NCBI GenBank assembly: GCA_009699825.1
Contig: WLNM01000014.1
Span: 1-15,720, forward strand
DNA from: Actinomycetota bacterium
GTDB taxonomy: Bacteria; Actinomycetota; Actinomycetes; Nanopelagicales; Nanopelagicaceae
DNA length: 15,720 nt
Direction: 5' to 3'
Notes under the pieces: model-generated
The model's input: only the letters and a program-made list of their open reading frames with translations
Told to the model about the DNA's origin: nothing
The model's database searches: none
Shown: positions 1 through 6,512 of the stretch, piece after piece
How positions within the stretch are numbered: the stretch's first letter is position 1
Layout of the letters: every line of letters starts with the position of its first letter
Made by a program: the position numbers and the translations under genes

Positions 1-1
1 T

Positions 2-643
2 GAAGTATCAACACTTCTTGGACGTATGCCATCTGCTGTGGGTTATCAGCCAACACTTGCAGATGAAATGGGTCAGCTACAAGAACGTATTACTTCAACA
101 CGTGGTCACTCAATTACATCTATGCAGGCAATTTATGTTCCTGCAGATGACATTACTGACCCAGCTCCTCACACAACATTCGCGCACTTAGATGCTACAA
201 CTGTGTTGTCTCGTCCGATTTCAGAGCTTGGTATTTATCCAGCCGTGGATCCACTTGACTCAACATCTCGCATCTTGGATCCACGTTATATCGGTGAGCA
301 CCACTTCCGTGTCGCTAACCGCATTAAGCAGATCTTGCAGCGCTATAAGGATCTGCAAGACATCATTGCGATTCTTGGTATCGACGAACTTTCAGAAGAA
401 GATCGCATTCTTGTTGGACGTGCACGTCGTATTCAACGCTTCTTGTCACAGAACACATTCGTTGCGAAGGTCTTTACTGGTATCGAAGGTTCATTCGTAC
501 CGCTGGTAGACACAATTGCAGCATTCGAAGCACTTGCAGATGGAAAGTACGATCACGTTCCAGAACAAGCCTTCTTCATGTGCGGTGGACTCGATGACGT
601 AGAGCGCAGAGCTGCCGAACTCGCAGCCAGTGTTGGAAAGTAA
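2..643 (+). CDS. atpD: F1F0 ATP synthase subunit beta (5'-truncated by window edge)
   Basis: This is the catalytic beta subunit of the membrane-bound F-type ATP synthase, which makes ATP from ADP and phosphate at the cytoplasmic F1 head. Only the C-terminal 213 residues are in the window. The reading frame is open from base 2, so the first internal Met (base 26) is not the start and the Walker A region lies outside. The visible part carries the highly conserved GYQPTLADEMG segment, the ITSTRGHSITSMQAIYVPADD segment family signature, and the DELSEED lever (IDELSEEDRI) that contacts the gamma subunit. It ends in TAA and is followed 6 nt later by atpC, the normal gene order of an atp operon. Identification is secure. 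Nothing in the visible part looks degraded. Confidence 0.98.
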   Translation, partial: EVSTLLGRMPSAVGYQPTLADEMGQLQERITSTRGHSITSMQAIYVPADDITDPAPHTTFAHLDATTVLSRPISELGIYPAVDPLDSTSRILDPRYIGEHHFRVANRIKQILQRYKDLQDIIAILGIDELSEEDRILVGRARRIQRFLSQNTFVAKVFTGIEGSFVPLVDTIAAFEALADGKYDHVPEQAFFMCGGLDDVERRAAELAASVGK

Positions 644-649
644 TAAAAA

Positions 650-910
650 ATGTCACTTAACGTCGAATTAGTATCGCCACAAGAGCGAGTCTGGTCAGGG
701 CAAGCAAAGTTCATCTCTGCTCGCACGATCGAAGGTGATCTCGGTGTATTGCCAGATCACGCTCCGCTCTTTGGCGTACTAGTTGACGGTGTTGTTCGTA
801 TTGACGGTGTTGATGGATCATCCACTGAATTTAGTGTTCACGGTGGATTTATCTCTGTTTCAAATAATCGCGTTTCAATTCTTACAGAATCGACGGATGC
901 CAAGAAATAA
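650..910 (+). CDS. atpC: F1F0 ATP synthase subunit epsilon, short form without C-terminal helices
   Basis: Epsilon is part of the rotor stalk, couples F1 to F0, and in many bacteria inhibits ATP hydrolysis through its C-terminal helical domain. This protein has 86 residues, against roughly 120-140 in most bacteria. It covers only the N-terminal beta-sandwich: the NVELVSPQERVWSG opening, GDLGVLPDHAPL at residues 29-40, and the closing strand VHGGFISVSNNRVSILTES. It then stops after four polar residues. There is no continuation in another frame, because the stop of the convergent glpX gene lies 17 bases downstream. The ATG is 6 nt after atpD, with a weak GGAAAG Shine-Dalgarno-like stretch inside the atpD end. 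I see a complete gene for a CTD-less epsilon rather than a frameshift. Loss of inhibition is an inference from the missing domain. Confidence 0.95.
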   Translation: MSLNVELVSPQERVWSGQAKFISARTIEGDLGVLPDHAPLFGVLVDGVVRIDGVDGSSTEFSVHGGFISVSNNRVSILTESTDAKK

Positions 911-919
911 TCCGCTAAA

Positions 920-939
920 CACCTTAGTTATTTAAGGTG
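920..939. terminator. Possible weak hairpin between convergent atpC and glpX
   Basis: CACCTTA (920-926) and TAAGGTG (933-939) form a perfect 7-bp inverted repeat around a 6-nt loop. It lies just after the atpC stop and overlaps the last codons of glpX. It could act in either direction, but neither side has a clear run of T, so this is a weak candidate. It is the only stem I could find at any convergent junction in the window. Confidence 0.25.
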
Positions 940-1887
940 ATGTTCAGTCTGAATTAAGCGCACAGTCTTGGATTTTCCTCGCATAACCAATGATTGACTT
1001 ATTGATCCATATGGCATGTATCTGACTCCACGGAGTAATTCACCATCTGTAATACCCGTTGCAGATAAAAAGACGTCATCAGAATTAATTAAATCTCGCG
1101 TGGTGAAAACCTTATTAAGGTCATGACCGGCAGCAAGTGCCCGTGCTTTTTCATCTGCATCCTTTGGATGTAGTTTGCCTTGAATAGACCCACCTAAGCA
1201 GATCATTGCTGCTGCAGTGATAACACCTTCTGGTGTTCCACCGATTCCCATTAACAAATCTATTCCAGTATCTGGGCGAGCAGTTTCAATTGCTGCTGCA
1301 ACATCTCCATCTTGAATCAATCTAATGCGCGCACCGGTTTCGCGAATCTCTTTAAGAAGAATGTCATGACGTGGACGGTTGAGTACAACCACAGTTATAT
1401 CTGAAACGCTCATGCGCTTTGCCTTAGCAACTGCTTGAAGATTAACTTTCGTAGAAGCATTAATATCAATAACCCCAGCAGCATCTGGGCCTGTAACAAT
1501 TTTATTCATGTAAAAAACTGCTGATGGATCATACATAGATCCACGTGGCGCCAGAGCAATCACACTGATCGCACCATTCATACCGTTAGCAGTCAAAGAT
1601 GTTCCATCGATTGGATCAACTGCTACATCGCATGAAGGTCCAAGTCCATTACCAACTTCTTCACCGTTATGAAGCATTGGTGCATCATCTTTTTCACCTT
1701 CGCCGATAACAACAACACCAGACATATCAACGGTATTAATCATCTTGCGCATGGCTTCTACTGCGGCCTTATCGGCTAAATTCTTTTCTCCGCGACCAAC
1801 CCAAGGTGCAGCTGCAACTGCTGCAGTCTCTGTTACGCGCACAAGTTCAAGTGCGAGGTTGCGATCAGGATCGTGTTCTATGTTCAC
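928..1887 (-). CDS. glpX: Class II fructose-1,6-bisphosphatase (GlpX)
   Basis: It hydrolyses fructose 1,6-bisphosphate to fructose 6-phosphate, the committed step of gluconeogenesis, in the cytoplasm. The 319-residue length is normal for the family. Visible signatures are GEGEKDDAP (62-70), the metal-binding DVAVDPIDGTS (87-97), and GIGGTPEGV (214-222), which together separate GlpX from class I FBPases and from inositol monophosphatases. The start is GTG at 1885-1887, shared with the murA stop in a GTGA overlap. A GAAGGGAAGAAG stretch just upstream, inside murA, serves as ribosome binding site. The overlap predicts translational coupling to murA. No internal ATG gives a better N-terminus, since the conserved part begins within the first 25 residues. 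Confidence 0.96.
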   Translation of the reverse strand: MNIEHDPDRNLALELVRVTETAAVAAAPWVGRGEKNLADKAAVEAMRKMINTVDMSGVVVIGEGEKDDAPMLHNGEEVGNGLGPSCDVAVDPIDGTSLTANGMNGAISVIALAPRGSMYDPSAVFYMNKIVTGPDAAGVIDINASTKVNLQAVAKAKRMSVSDITVVVLNRPRHDILLKEIRETGARIRLIQDGDVAAAIETARPDTGIDLLMGIGGTPEGVITAAAMICLGGSIQGKLHPKDADEKARALAAGHDLNKVFTTRDLINSDDVFLSATGITDGELLRGVRYMPYGSISQSLVMRGKSKTVRLIQTEHHLK

Positions 1888-3149
1888 GCTTCTTCCCTTC
1901 GAACATCTGCGCCTAGTGAAGCCAATTGTTGCGCAAAATTTGGATAACCACGGTCAATATGGAATGCACCATCGATAGTAGTTTCGCCTTCACTGACAAG
2001 GGCTGCTAAAACCAACCCTGCTCCTGCACGGATATCAGTTGCCTCTACTGGAGCGCCAGATAACTGTGCAATACCGTGAATTGAGGCATGGTGGCCATCA
2101 ACGGTTATTTGTGCGCCCAAGCGAGTTAATTCATTAACAAACATAAATCGTGATTCAAAGACATTTTCAGTAACTATTGCATCTCCTGAGGCAATTGAAT
2201 TCAGTGCAATCACCATTGGCAGTAAATCTGTTGGAAAACCCGGATAGGGAAGTGTTGATACATCTATTGATTGTGGACGAGAGTCCATACGTACGCGAAT
2301 TCCATCTTCAGTGCTTGTGATGATTGCACCAGCAGAAGTTAACTTCTCAAGAGGCAACTCTAAATCTTGGGCACGTGCACCGTGAATTGTTATATCCCCT
2401 TGTGTCATTGCGGCAGCAAATGCCCAGGTTCCGGTGATTATGCGATCGGGAATAGTCGCATGAGTTGCCGGGCTCAATTTCTTAACTCCTTCAATCGTAA
2501 TAACAGGTGAACCCAAACCATTAATTTTTGCACCCATTGAAATGAGAAATTCTCCCAGATCAACAATGTCAGGCTCTCGCGCCGCATTTTCAATTGTAGT
2601 TTTTCCTTGCGCCAAAACTGCAGCCGTCATAATATTTTCGGTGGCGCCAACACTTGGAAAATCTAATTCGATAGGTGCGCCGATAAGCCCACGTGGAGCT
2701 TCTGCAACAACATAACCATGTTCGATATGTGCCTTAGCACCTAGTGATTCCAAACCCTTTATGTGAAAATCTAAACCGCGTGAGCCAATTGCATCTCCGC
2801 CAGGAAGAGCAACTTCAGCTTTTCCTGTTCGTACAACAAGTGGACCAAGTACGTTAATTGATGCGCGCATTTTGCGAACTAAATCATAATCAGCACGGTG
2901 TCCTGGCGTTTCTGGAACATTGATTGTTAATTCAGAACCATTATGTTGTACAGAACATCCCAATCGAGTAAGCAAGTCAGACATGATGTTTACATCAGCA
3001 ATATCTGGAACATTCGTAATCGTTGAGGTACCGGGTGCCAAAAGTGTCGCTGCCATTAATTTAAGTACTGAGTTTTTAGCACCGGTTATGTGAACTTCGC
3101 CGCGAAGAGTGGCACCGCCCTGGACGCGAAAACGATCTGTGTTAGCCAT
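1884..3149 (-). CDS. murA: UDP-N-acetylglucosamine 1-carboxyvinyltransferase (MurA) with Cys-to-Asp active site
   Basis: It transfers enolpyruvate from PEP to UDP-GlcNAc, the first committed step of peptidoglycan synthesis, in the cytoplasm. The 421 residues match the family. Visible motifs are ITGAKNS with the substrate-binding Lys25, VRKMRASINVLGP (91-103), FPTD with the catalytic Asp308, and the repeated inside-out barrel architecture. The loop that carries Cys115 in E. coli MurA reads PGGDAIGSRG here, with Asp119 at the cysteine position. That is the form known from Mycobacterium tuberculosis MurA, which fosfomycin does not alkylate, so intrinsic fosfomycin resistance is expected. The start ATG has a strong GGAGGG Shine-Dalgarno 6 nt upstream, unlike most genes here. 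It overlaps glpX by 4 nt and is divergent from the cobalamin adenosyltransferase gene. Confidence 0.97.
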   Translation of the reverse strand: MANTDRFRVQGGATLRGEVHITGAKNSVLKLMAATLLAPGTSTITNVPDIADVNIMSDLLTRLGCSVQHNGSELTINVPETPGHRADYDLVRKMRASINVLGPLVVRTGKAEVALPGGDAIGSRGLDFHIKGLESLGAKAHIEHGYVVAEAPRGLIGAPIELDFPSVGATENIMTAAVLAQGKTTIENAAREPDIVDLGEFLISMGAKINGLGSPVITIEGVKKLSPATHATIPDRIITGTWAFAAAMTQGDITIHGARAQDLELPLEKLTSAGAIITSTEDGIRVRMDSRPQSIDVSTLPYPGFPTDLLPMVIALNSIASGDAIVTENVFESRFMFVNELTRLGAQITVDGHHASIHGIAQLSGAPVEATDIRAGAGLVLAALVSEGETTIDGAFHIDRGYPNFAQQLASLGADVRREEA

Positions 3150-3155
3150 CGTTTA

Positions 3156-3161
3156 CCCTCC
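3156..3161 (-). promoter_or_regulatory. Strong Shine-Dalgarno of murA
   Basis: On the minus strand GGAGGG lies 6 nt before the murA ATG. It is the clearest ribosome binding site at the head of a transcription unit in this window and fixes the start at 3149. It contrasts with the likely leaderless starts of neighbouring units. Confidence 0.8.
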
Positions 3162-3193
3162 GCCCATTTTGGCTTCAAAACCCATACTTTGAG

Positions 3194-3228
3194 TGGTCAC
3201 ATCGTAACTCTCCTAATAGGCTCCACCC
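3194..3228 (+). promoter_or_regulatory. Probable leaderless promoter of the cobalamin adenosyltransferase gene
   Basis: TAGGCT (3217-3222) fits the TANNNT -10 pattern and ends exactly 6 nt before the ATG. Transcription should therefore begin at or next to the start codon. A TGGTCA element (3194-3199) sits at 17-nt spacing and matches four of six bases of TTGACA. No Shine-Dalgarno sequence is present. An overlapping TAATAG (3214-3219) is an alternative -10. Confidence 0.45.
3201..3206 (-). promoter_or_regulatory. Possible -10 hexamer for murA
   Basis: TACGAT on the minus strand fits the actinobacterial TANNNT -10 pattern. It would give a leader of about 45 nt containing the GGAGGG site. The -35 region at a 17-nt spacing is poor (TGGGTG), so this is tentative. 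Confidence 0.3.
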
Positions 3229-3801
3229 ATGGTTCATTTAACTCGTATTTACACAAAGACTGGCGATGACGGCACAACTTCTCTAGGAGACATGAGTCGC
3301 ACATCCAAAAACGATCCCCGCCTTGAAGCCTACGCAGATGTTGATGAAGCTAACTCATCGATTGGTGTTGTGCTATCAACCGATGAAATTAGTGGTGACT
3401 TTCGCGCCTTGCTCGTGCGCATTCAAAACGATCTCTTTGATGTTGGTGCAGACCTATGCACTCCAGTTGTTGATGAACCAAAGGTGGAACCATTACGAGT
3501 TGTTGAATCCCAAATTGCTTATCTTGAAAAACAGATTGATTTGTTTAACGAACAACTAGAGCCACTGGAGTCATTTATTCTTCCTTCGGGAACTCCTGCA
3601 GCCTCTCACTTACACGTTGCTAGGACAGTTACTCGCCGTGCAGAGCGACGCACATGGACTGCAATTCATGCATTCGGTGGCGGAGTAAATCCATTGACTG
3701 CAAAATATCTCAACCGCTTATCTGATCTTCTCTTTGTACTTGCACGTGTTGCAAACAAAGAAGTTGGCGACCAATTGTGGGTACCAGGAGCTAATCGTTA
3801 A
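3229..3801 (+). CDS. PduO-type ATP:cob(I)alamin adenosyltransferase
   Basis: It transfers the 5'-deoxyadenosyl group of ATP to cob(I)alamin, giving adenosylcobalamin for enzymes such as methylmalonyl-CoA mutase or B12-dependent ribonucleotide reductase. The 190-residue single domain fits the PduO family. The N-terminal ATP-binding stretch TKTGDDGTTSLGD (9-21), VDEANSSIG (38-46) and the helix RTVTRRAERR (132-141) are the family signature, followed by YLNRLSDLLFVLAR. It is divergent from murA. From memory, M. tuberculosis has the same pair next to its atp operon (Rv1314c and murA), so this is an ancestral actinobacterial neighbourhood. No B12 biosynthesis gene is nearby, which fits a salvage role, although one window cannot prove that. 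Its stop codon overlaps that of the convergent gene by 4 nt. Confidence 0.95.
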   Translation: MVHLTRIYTKTGDDGTTSLGDMSRTSKNDPRLEAYADVDEANSSIGVVLSTDEISGDFRALLVRIQNDLFDVGADLCTPVVDEPKVEPLRVVESQIAYLEKQIDLFNEQLEPLESFILPSGTPAASHLHVARTVTRRAERRTWTAIHAFGGGVNPLTAKYLNRLSDLLFVLARVANKEVGDQLWVPGANR

Positions 3802-4520
3802 TTTGCTGTAAAAAAGTTTCGAATAGTTAAATCTGGCACCGCATCATGGTGGCAACTTACTTCAATTCCACTTGCCTTAATGTTCTTAAGTATTTTTCCG
3901 TCAGCATCCTTATGTTTAATTTGACTAATTAACATGATGGTCTGAATTTCTTTGGTCTTTGTGCCTCGAGAAATCGTGCGAAGAGATCCAAGGGTTGCGT
4001 CAATTTTTCCAGTCGTTAAATCAATTCGTTCAAAAGTAGAGTTAACTTCCCACCAAGTACATCCAGCTTCAGATGCGACAGTAACGTTTCCACATGCAAA
4101 CTCATCACATTTTTTCAAATCTGCACGCAAGAAAGCCTTTGCTGGTTTGTAATTATCTGAAGCCTCACATTTCAATTCATCTCGTATTGGAATCTTCGCA
4201 AAAACTTCACCATTTTGAGTAAACTCTGAAGGCCATGATTTTTTAAAACAGTTCACTGGTTGTAAGCGAGGCAGTTTTTTCCCTTTACTCTTCTTCTTCT
4301 TTTTCACAACCTTTTTCTTTACAGCCGGTTTCTTTTTTGCCTTTTTCTTCACGACAGGCTTCTTTGTAGCCTTTTTCTTAACAACGGGTTTTTTAGTTTC
4401 TTTGGTCGATACTTTTGGAGTTGGCTTGGCAGATGGTGAGGCTGCAACTGCAGAAGTAATTGAAAGAGTCAGAATTGATATCAAAAAACCTGCTAACAAT
4501 TTTTTCAATCTCTGCTCCAT
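3798..4520 (-). CDS. Exported Lys-rich protein with six-cysteine C-terminal domain, function unknown
   Basis: I do not recognise this 240-residue protein. The N-terminus is a Sec signal peptide: MEQRLKK, a hydrophobic core of about 18 residues, then SAVAA with likely cleavage near residues 26-27. Residues 36-82 are a low-complexity basic linker with three imperfect repeats of the type KKPVVKKKA (43-51, 53-61, 63-71) that runs into a block of lysines. The remaining part (about 88-240) looks like a folded extracytoplasmic domain with cysteines at 91, 118, 138, 143, 154 and 223, enough for three disulfides, and a CTWWEV segment. Its start overlaps the upstream ABC permease gene by 16 nt, so it is very likely co-translated with the transporter. 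A role as partner or substrate of that transporter is inferred from position only. The lysine linker could bind anionic wall polymers. Confidence 0.85.
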   Translation of the reverse strand: MEQRLKKLLAGFLISILTLSITSAVAASPSAKPTPKVSTKETKKPVVKKKATKKPVVKKKAKKKPAVKKKVVKKKKKSKGKKLPRLQPVNCFKKSWPSEFTQNGEVFAKIPIRDELKCEASDNYKPAKAFLRADLKKCDEFACGNVTVASEAGCTWWEVNSTFERIDLTTGKIDATLGSLRTISRGTKTKEIQTIMLISQIKHKDADGKILKNIKASGIEVSCHHDAVPDLTIRNFFTAN

Positions 4521-5308
4521 TTGAACGTTCTAATTGCCAGAAAAATACCTGCAATTAACCAAATGAGCAAAATAATTAAGGTTCTTTCGGTTTCCCACGT
4601 ACCTGCTACTTCACGAATTGCAAATGAGTCGGGTAGAAATACTGAACGCATACCTTGTGTCATCCACTTAAGTGGGAATATTGCTGCAACTTGTTGCATC
4701 CAACCCGGCAAATCTGTAAATACGAAGAAAACTCCACTAAAGAATTGCAGGACTATTACAACTGGTGAAACAACTGCCGATGCACCTCTGCCGCTCTTTG
4801 GAACGGCTGCAAATGCAATACCAAGTGCAGTTGATGCCGCACTTCCTAAAACAATCAGCCAAGTAAATGTGAACCACTTATAAGGATCAGTAGGTAACTG
4901 CACTCCGAAGAAGATCATGCCTGCAGCAAGGAGTAAGAGAACCTGAAGCGCCATACTGACAAATACCAAGATGGATTTTCCAATAAAGTAACTAGCAACA
5001 TGCATTGGCGTTCCACGCAAACGCTTGAGAGAACCGAATTCGCGCTCCATCGGAATAATAATTGCTAATTGCTGGAATCCCGTATTAACAAGTCCAGATG
5101 CGATCATTCCGGCCACAAAATATTGGCTGAAAGTAACCCCTTCTGCCAACGTAGTTTTAAAAACTGAACCAAAAATTGCTAATAAGATGATTGGAAATGC
5201 CAATGTGAATACAACAGATTCTCGCTGACGCATAAATTGGCGGATTTCTAATCCACCACGAGCCACACCAAGTGCAATTGTCGTAGGTAGAGATTTCTGA
5301 GCACTCAT
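4505..5308 (-). CDS. ABC-2 type transporter permease
   Basis: This is the membrane half of a two-gene ABC exporter of the DrrB/YadH class. The 267-residue protein shows six hydrophobic segments (about 33-50, 62-84, 106-132, 141-165, 177-198, 243-262). The ABC-2 coupling stretch EREFGSLKRLRGTPM lies between the second and third, where such permeases contact the ATPase. It starts in a TAATG overlap with the ATPase gene, so the two are translationally coupled, and its 3' end overlaps the exported cysteine-rich gene. The substrate cannot be read from sequence. Related systems export lipophilic drugs, lipids or polysaccharide precursors. Confidence 0.92.
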   Translation of the reverse strand: MSAQKSLPTTIALGVARGGLEIRQFMRQRESVVFTLAFPIILLAIFGSVFKTTLAEGVTFSQYFVAGMIASGLVNTGFQQLAIIIPMEREFGSLKRLRGTPMHVASYFIGKSILVFVSMALQVLLLLAAGMIFFGVQLPTDPYKWFTFTWLIVLGSAASTALGIAFAAVPKSGRGASAVVSPVVIVLQFFSGVFFVFTDLPGWMQQVAAIFPLKWMTQGMRSVFLPDSFAIREVAGTWETERTLIILLIWLIAGIFLAIRTFKWSRD

Positions 5309-6153
5309 TATTTCTCTCCGATCATGGAGAGATAAATATCTTCGAGAGAAGGACGAAGTACCTGTAACTCTGGAACTTCACCTGGAAATTGCGCGGCTAG
5401 TTTTCTAACAACTTCTGTTGGGTTATCGGTCATTTCTTCCTGAATTACCCCACCAGCTTTCCATTGAACGCGCGCCTTTGCCGATGCACGCCCACCTAAT
5501 TGAGCCGGTGTTGAAACTTCAAGAATCTTTCCACGTGCAATAACTGCAACCCGATCTGCAAGTGCTTCGGCTTCATCAAGATAGTGCGTAGTGAGCAAAA
5601 TGGTTGTGCCACCTTTGCGCAAGCTTTCAATAAGTGACCAAAATGCACGACGGGCCTCTGGATCAAAACCAGTGGTTGGTTCATCAAGAAATAAGAGTTC
5701 TGGTGAGCCAATAATTCCAAGTCCAACATCTAATCGCCTGCGTTGACCGCCAGATAATGTGCGAATAAGTGCACTGCGTTTTTCATCTAAACCAACAGAG
5801 GCAATAACTTCGTCTACATCGCGCGCAGCAGAATAATATTTTGCAAAGTGCGAGAGCGTCTCGACTACTGTGAGATCTCCTGCATCAGCAGTTGATTGCA
5901 AAACAATTCCAATTCGATTACGCCACACACGTGATTGAACTCCACGGCTGGATGGATCAAATCCAAGAACAGAAATTGAACCCGAATCAGCTTTTCGAAA
6001 CCCTTCAAGTATTTCCACCGTTGTGGTCTTGCCGGCGCCATTTGGACCGAGGAGAGCAAATATTTCGCCGTGGGCAATAGTGAGATCTATCCCATCTACA
6101 GCCTTTGTATCAGCATAAGATTTGTGCAATCCCTGAACTTCAATGACGTTCAT
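5308..6153 (-). CDS. ABC transporter ATP-binding protein (ABC-2 exporter, DrrA/CcmA type)
   Basis: This is the nucleotide-binding subunit that powers the adjacent permease. With the chosen start it has 281 residues. Walker A GPNGAGKT is at 36-43, the Q-loop Gln at 86, the signature LSGGQ at 133-137, Walker B LLFLDE at 153-158, and the switch His in TTHYLDEAEAL at 190. A C-terminal extension of about 70 residues after the core ends in LEDIYLSMIGE, typical of DrrA-like ATPases. I chose the ATG at 6151-6153 because MNVIEV begins the first strand and an AAGG lies 7 nt upstream. An in-frame TTG at 6171 would add six residues with no family support. It is the first gene of a three-gene minus-strand operon, divergent from the small zinc-ribbon gene. 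Confidence 0.95.
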   Translation of the reverse strand: MNVIEVQGLHKSYADTKAVDGIDLTIAHGEIFALLGPNGAGKTTTVEILEGFRKADSGSISVLGFDPSSRGVQSRVWRNRIGIVLQSTADAGDLTVVETLSHFAKYYSAARDVDEVIASVGLDEKRSALIRTLSGGQRRRLDVGLGIIGSPELLFLDEPTTGFDPEARRAFWSLIESLRKGGTTILLTTHYLDEAEALADRVAVIARGKILEVSTPAQLGGRASAKARVQWKAGGVIQEEMTDNPTEVVRKLAAQFPGEVPELQVLRPSLEDIYLSMIGEK

Positions 6154-6188
6154 ATGGCTACCTTGCCACAATTAGGGAGAAAGTGCGA

Positions 6189-6194
6189 GAAAAT
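6189..6194 (+). promoter_or_regulatory. Possible degenerate -10 element of the zinc-ribbon gene
   Basis: GAAAAT ends exactly 6 nt before the ATG at 6201, the same geometry as the stronger TANNNT elements elsewhere in the window. The first base is G rather than T, so it is weaker. If real, it favours the ATG at 6201 over the upstream GTG at 6183, because the GTG would not be in the transcript. Confidence 0.25.
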
Positions 6195-6200
6195 AAGTAC

Positions 6201-6512
6201 ATGAGCCCGCGTAAGAATTATCCCAAAAATAAGCGGCCCAAGAGCGAAGATCGTGACATCGCAACTTCTAATCAAGTTTTTGAAGAACATGCAGAAGGTT
6301 TATATGTTGTTCGTAAAATTACGGGTTCAACATCTAATAAACCATACCGATGTCCTGGATGTGATCAAATGATTCCAATGGCAACACCACACACAGTTGC
6401 ATGGCTAGATGGCGATGAAGAAGGCCGACGCCATTGGCACAACGCCTGTTGGGCAAAACGTGGAAATAGAAAACCACGTACAGAGCGAACTAGAAATGCA
6501 CCTAGATATTAG
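6201..6512 (+). CDS. Small actinobacterial zinc-ribbon-like protein
   Basis: This protein of 103 residues belongs to a small, conserved actinobacterial family that databases often label ATP/GTP-binding protein, although no P-loop is visible here. The N-terminus is basic and probably disordered (MSPRKNYPKNKRPKSED). The folded centre holds YRCPGCDQMI with Cys51 and Cys54, His64 in TPHTVAW, and RRHWHNACW with His78, His80 and Cys83, a plausible single zinc site. The C-terminus is again rich in Arg and Lys, suggesting nucleic-acid contact. I prefer ATG 6201 over the in-frame GTG at 6183, since family members begin with MSPR-like sequences. The molecular function is unknown. Its stop abuts that of the convergent aldehyde dehydrogenase gene with no bases between. 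Confidence 0.85.
   Translation: MSPRKNYPKNKRPKSEDRDIATSNQVFEEHAEGLYVVRKITGSTSNKPYRCPGCDQMIPMATPHTVAWLDGDEEGRRHWHNACWAKRGNRKPRTERTRNAPRY

Noticed and set aside
26..643. atpD as a short 205-residue gene starting at an internal Met
   Set aside because: The frame is open from base 2 and the upstream codons (EVSTLLGR) continue the conserved beta subunit sequence. The gene is simply cut by the window edge.
908..930. Frameshift or premature stop in atpC
   Set aside because: The region after the stop has no room for the missing domain and no matching sequence in another frame, because glpX ends at 928. A natural short epsilon is the simpler reading.
4521..4883. 120-residue plus-strand reading frame antisense to the ABC permease
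   Set aside because: The opposite strand encodes a convincing ABC-2 permease with membrane segments and coupling overlaps. The plus-strand translation has no family features.
6183..6200. GTG start for the zinc-ribbon protein, adding six residues
   Set aside because: AGGGAGA is only 2 nt before the GTG, too close to act as a Shine-Dalgarno, and the MSPR start at 6201 fits the family and a -10-like element at 6 nt.
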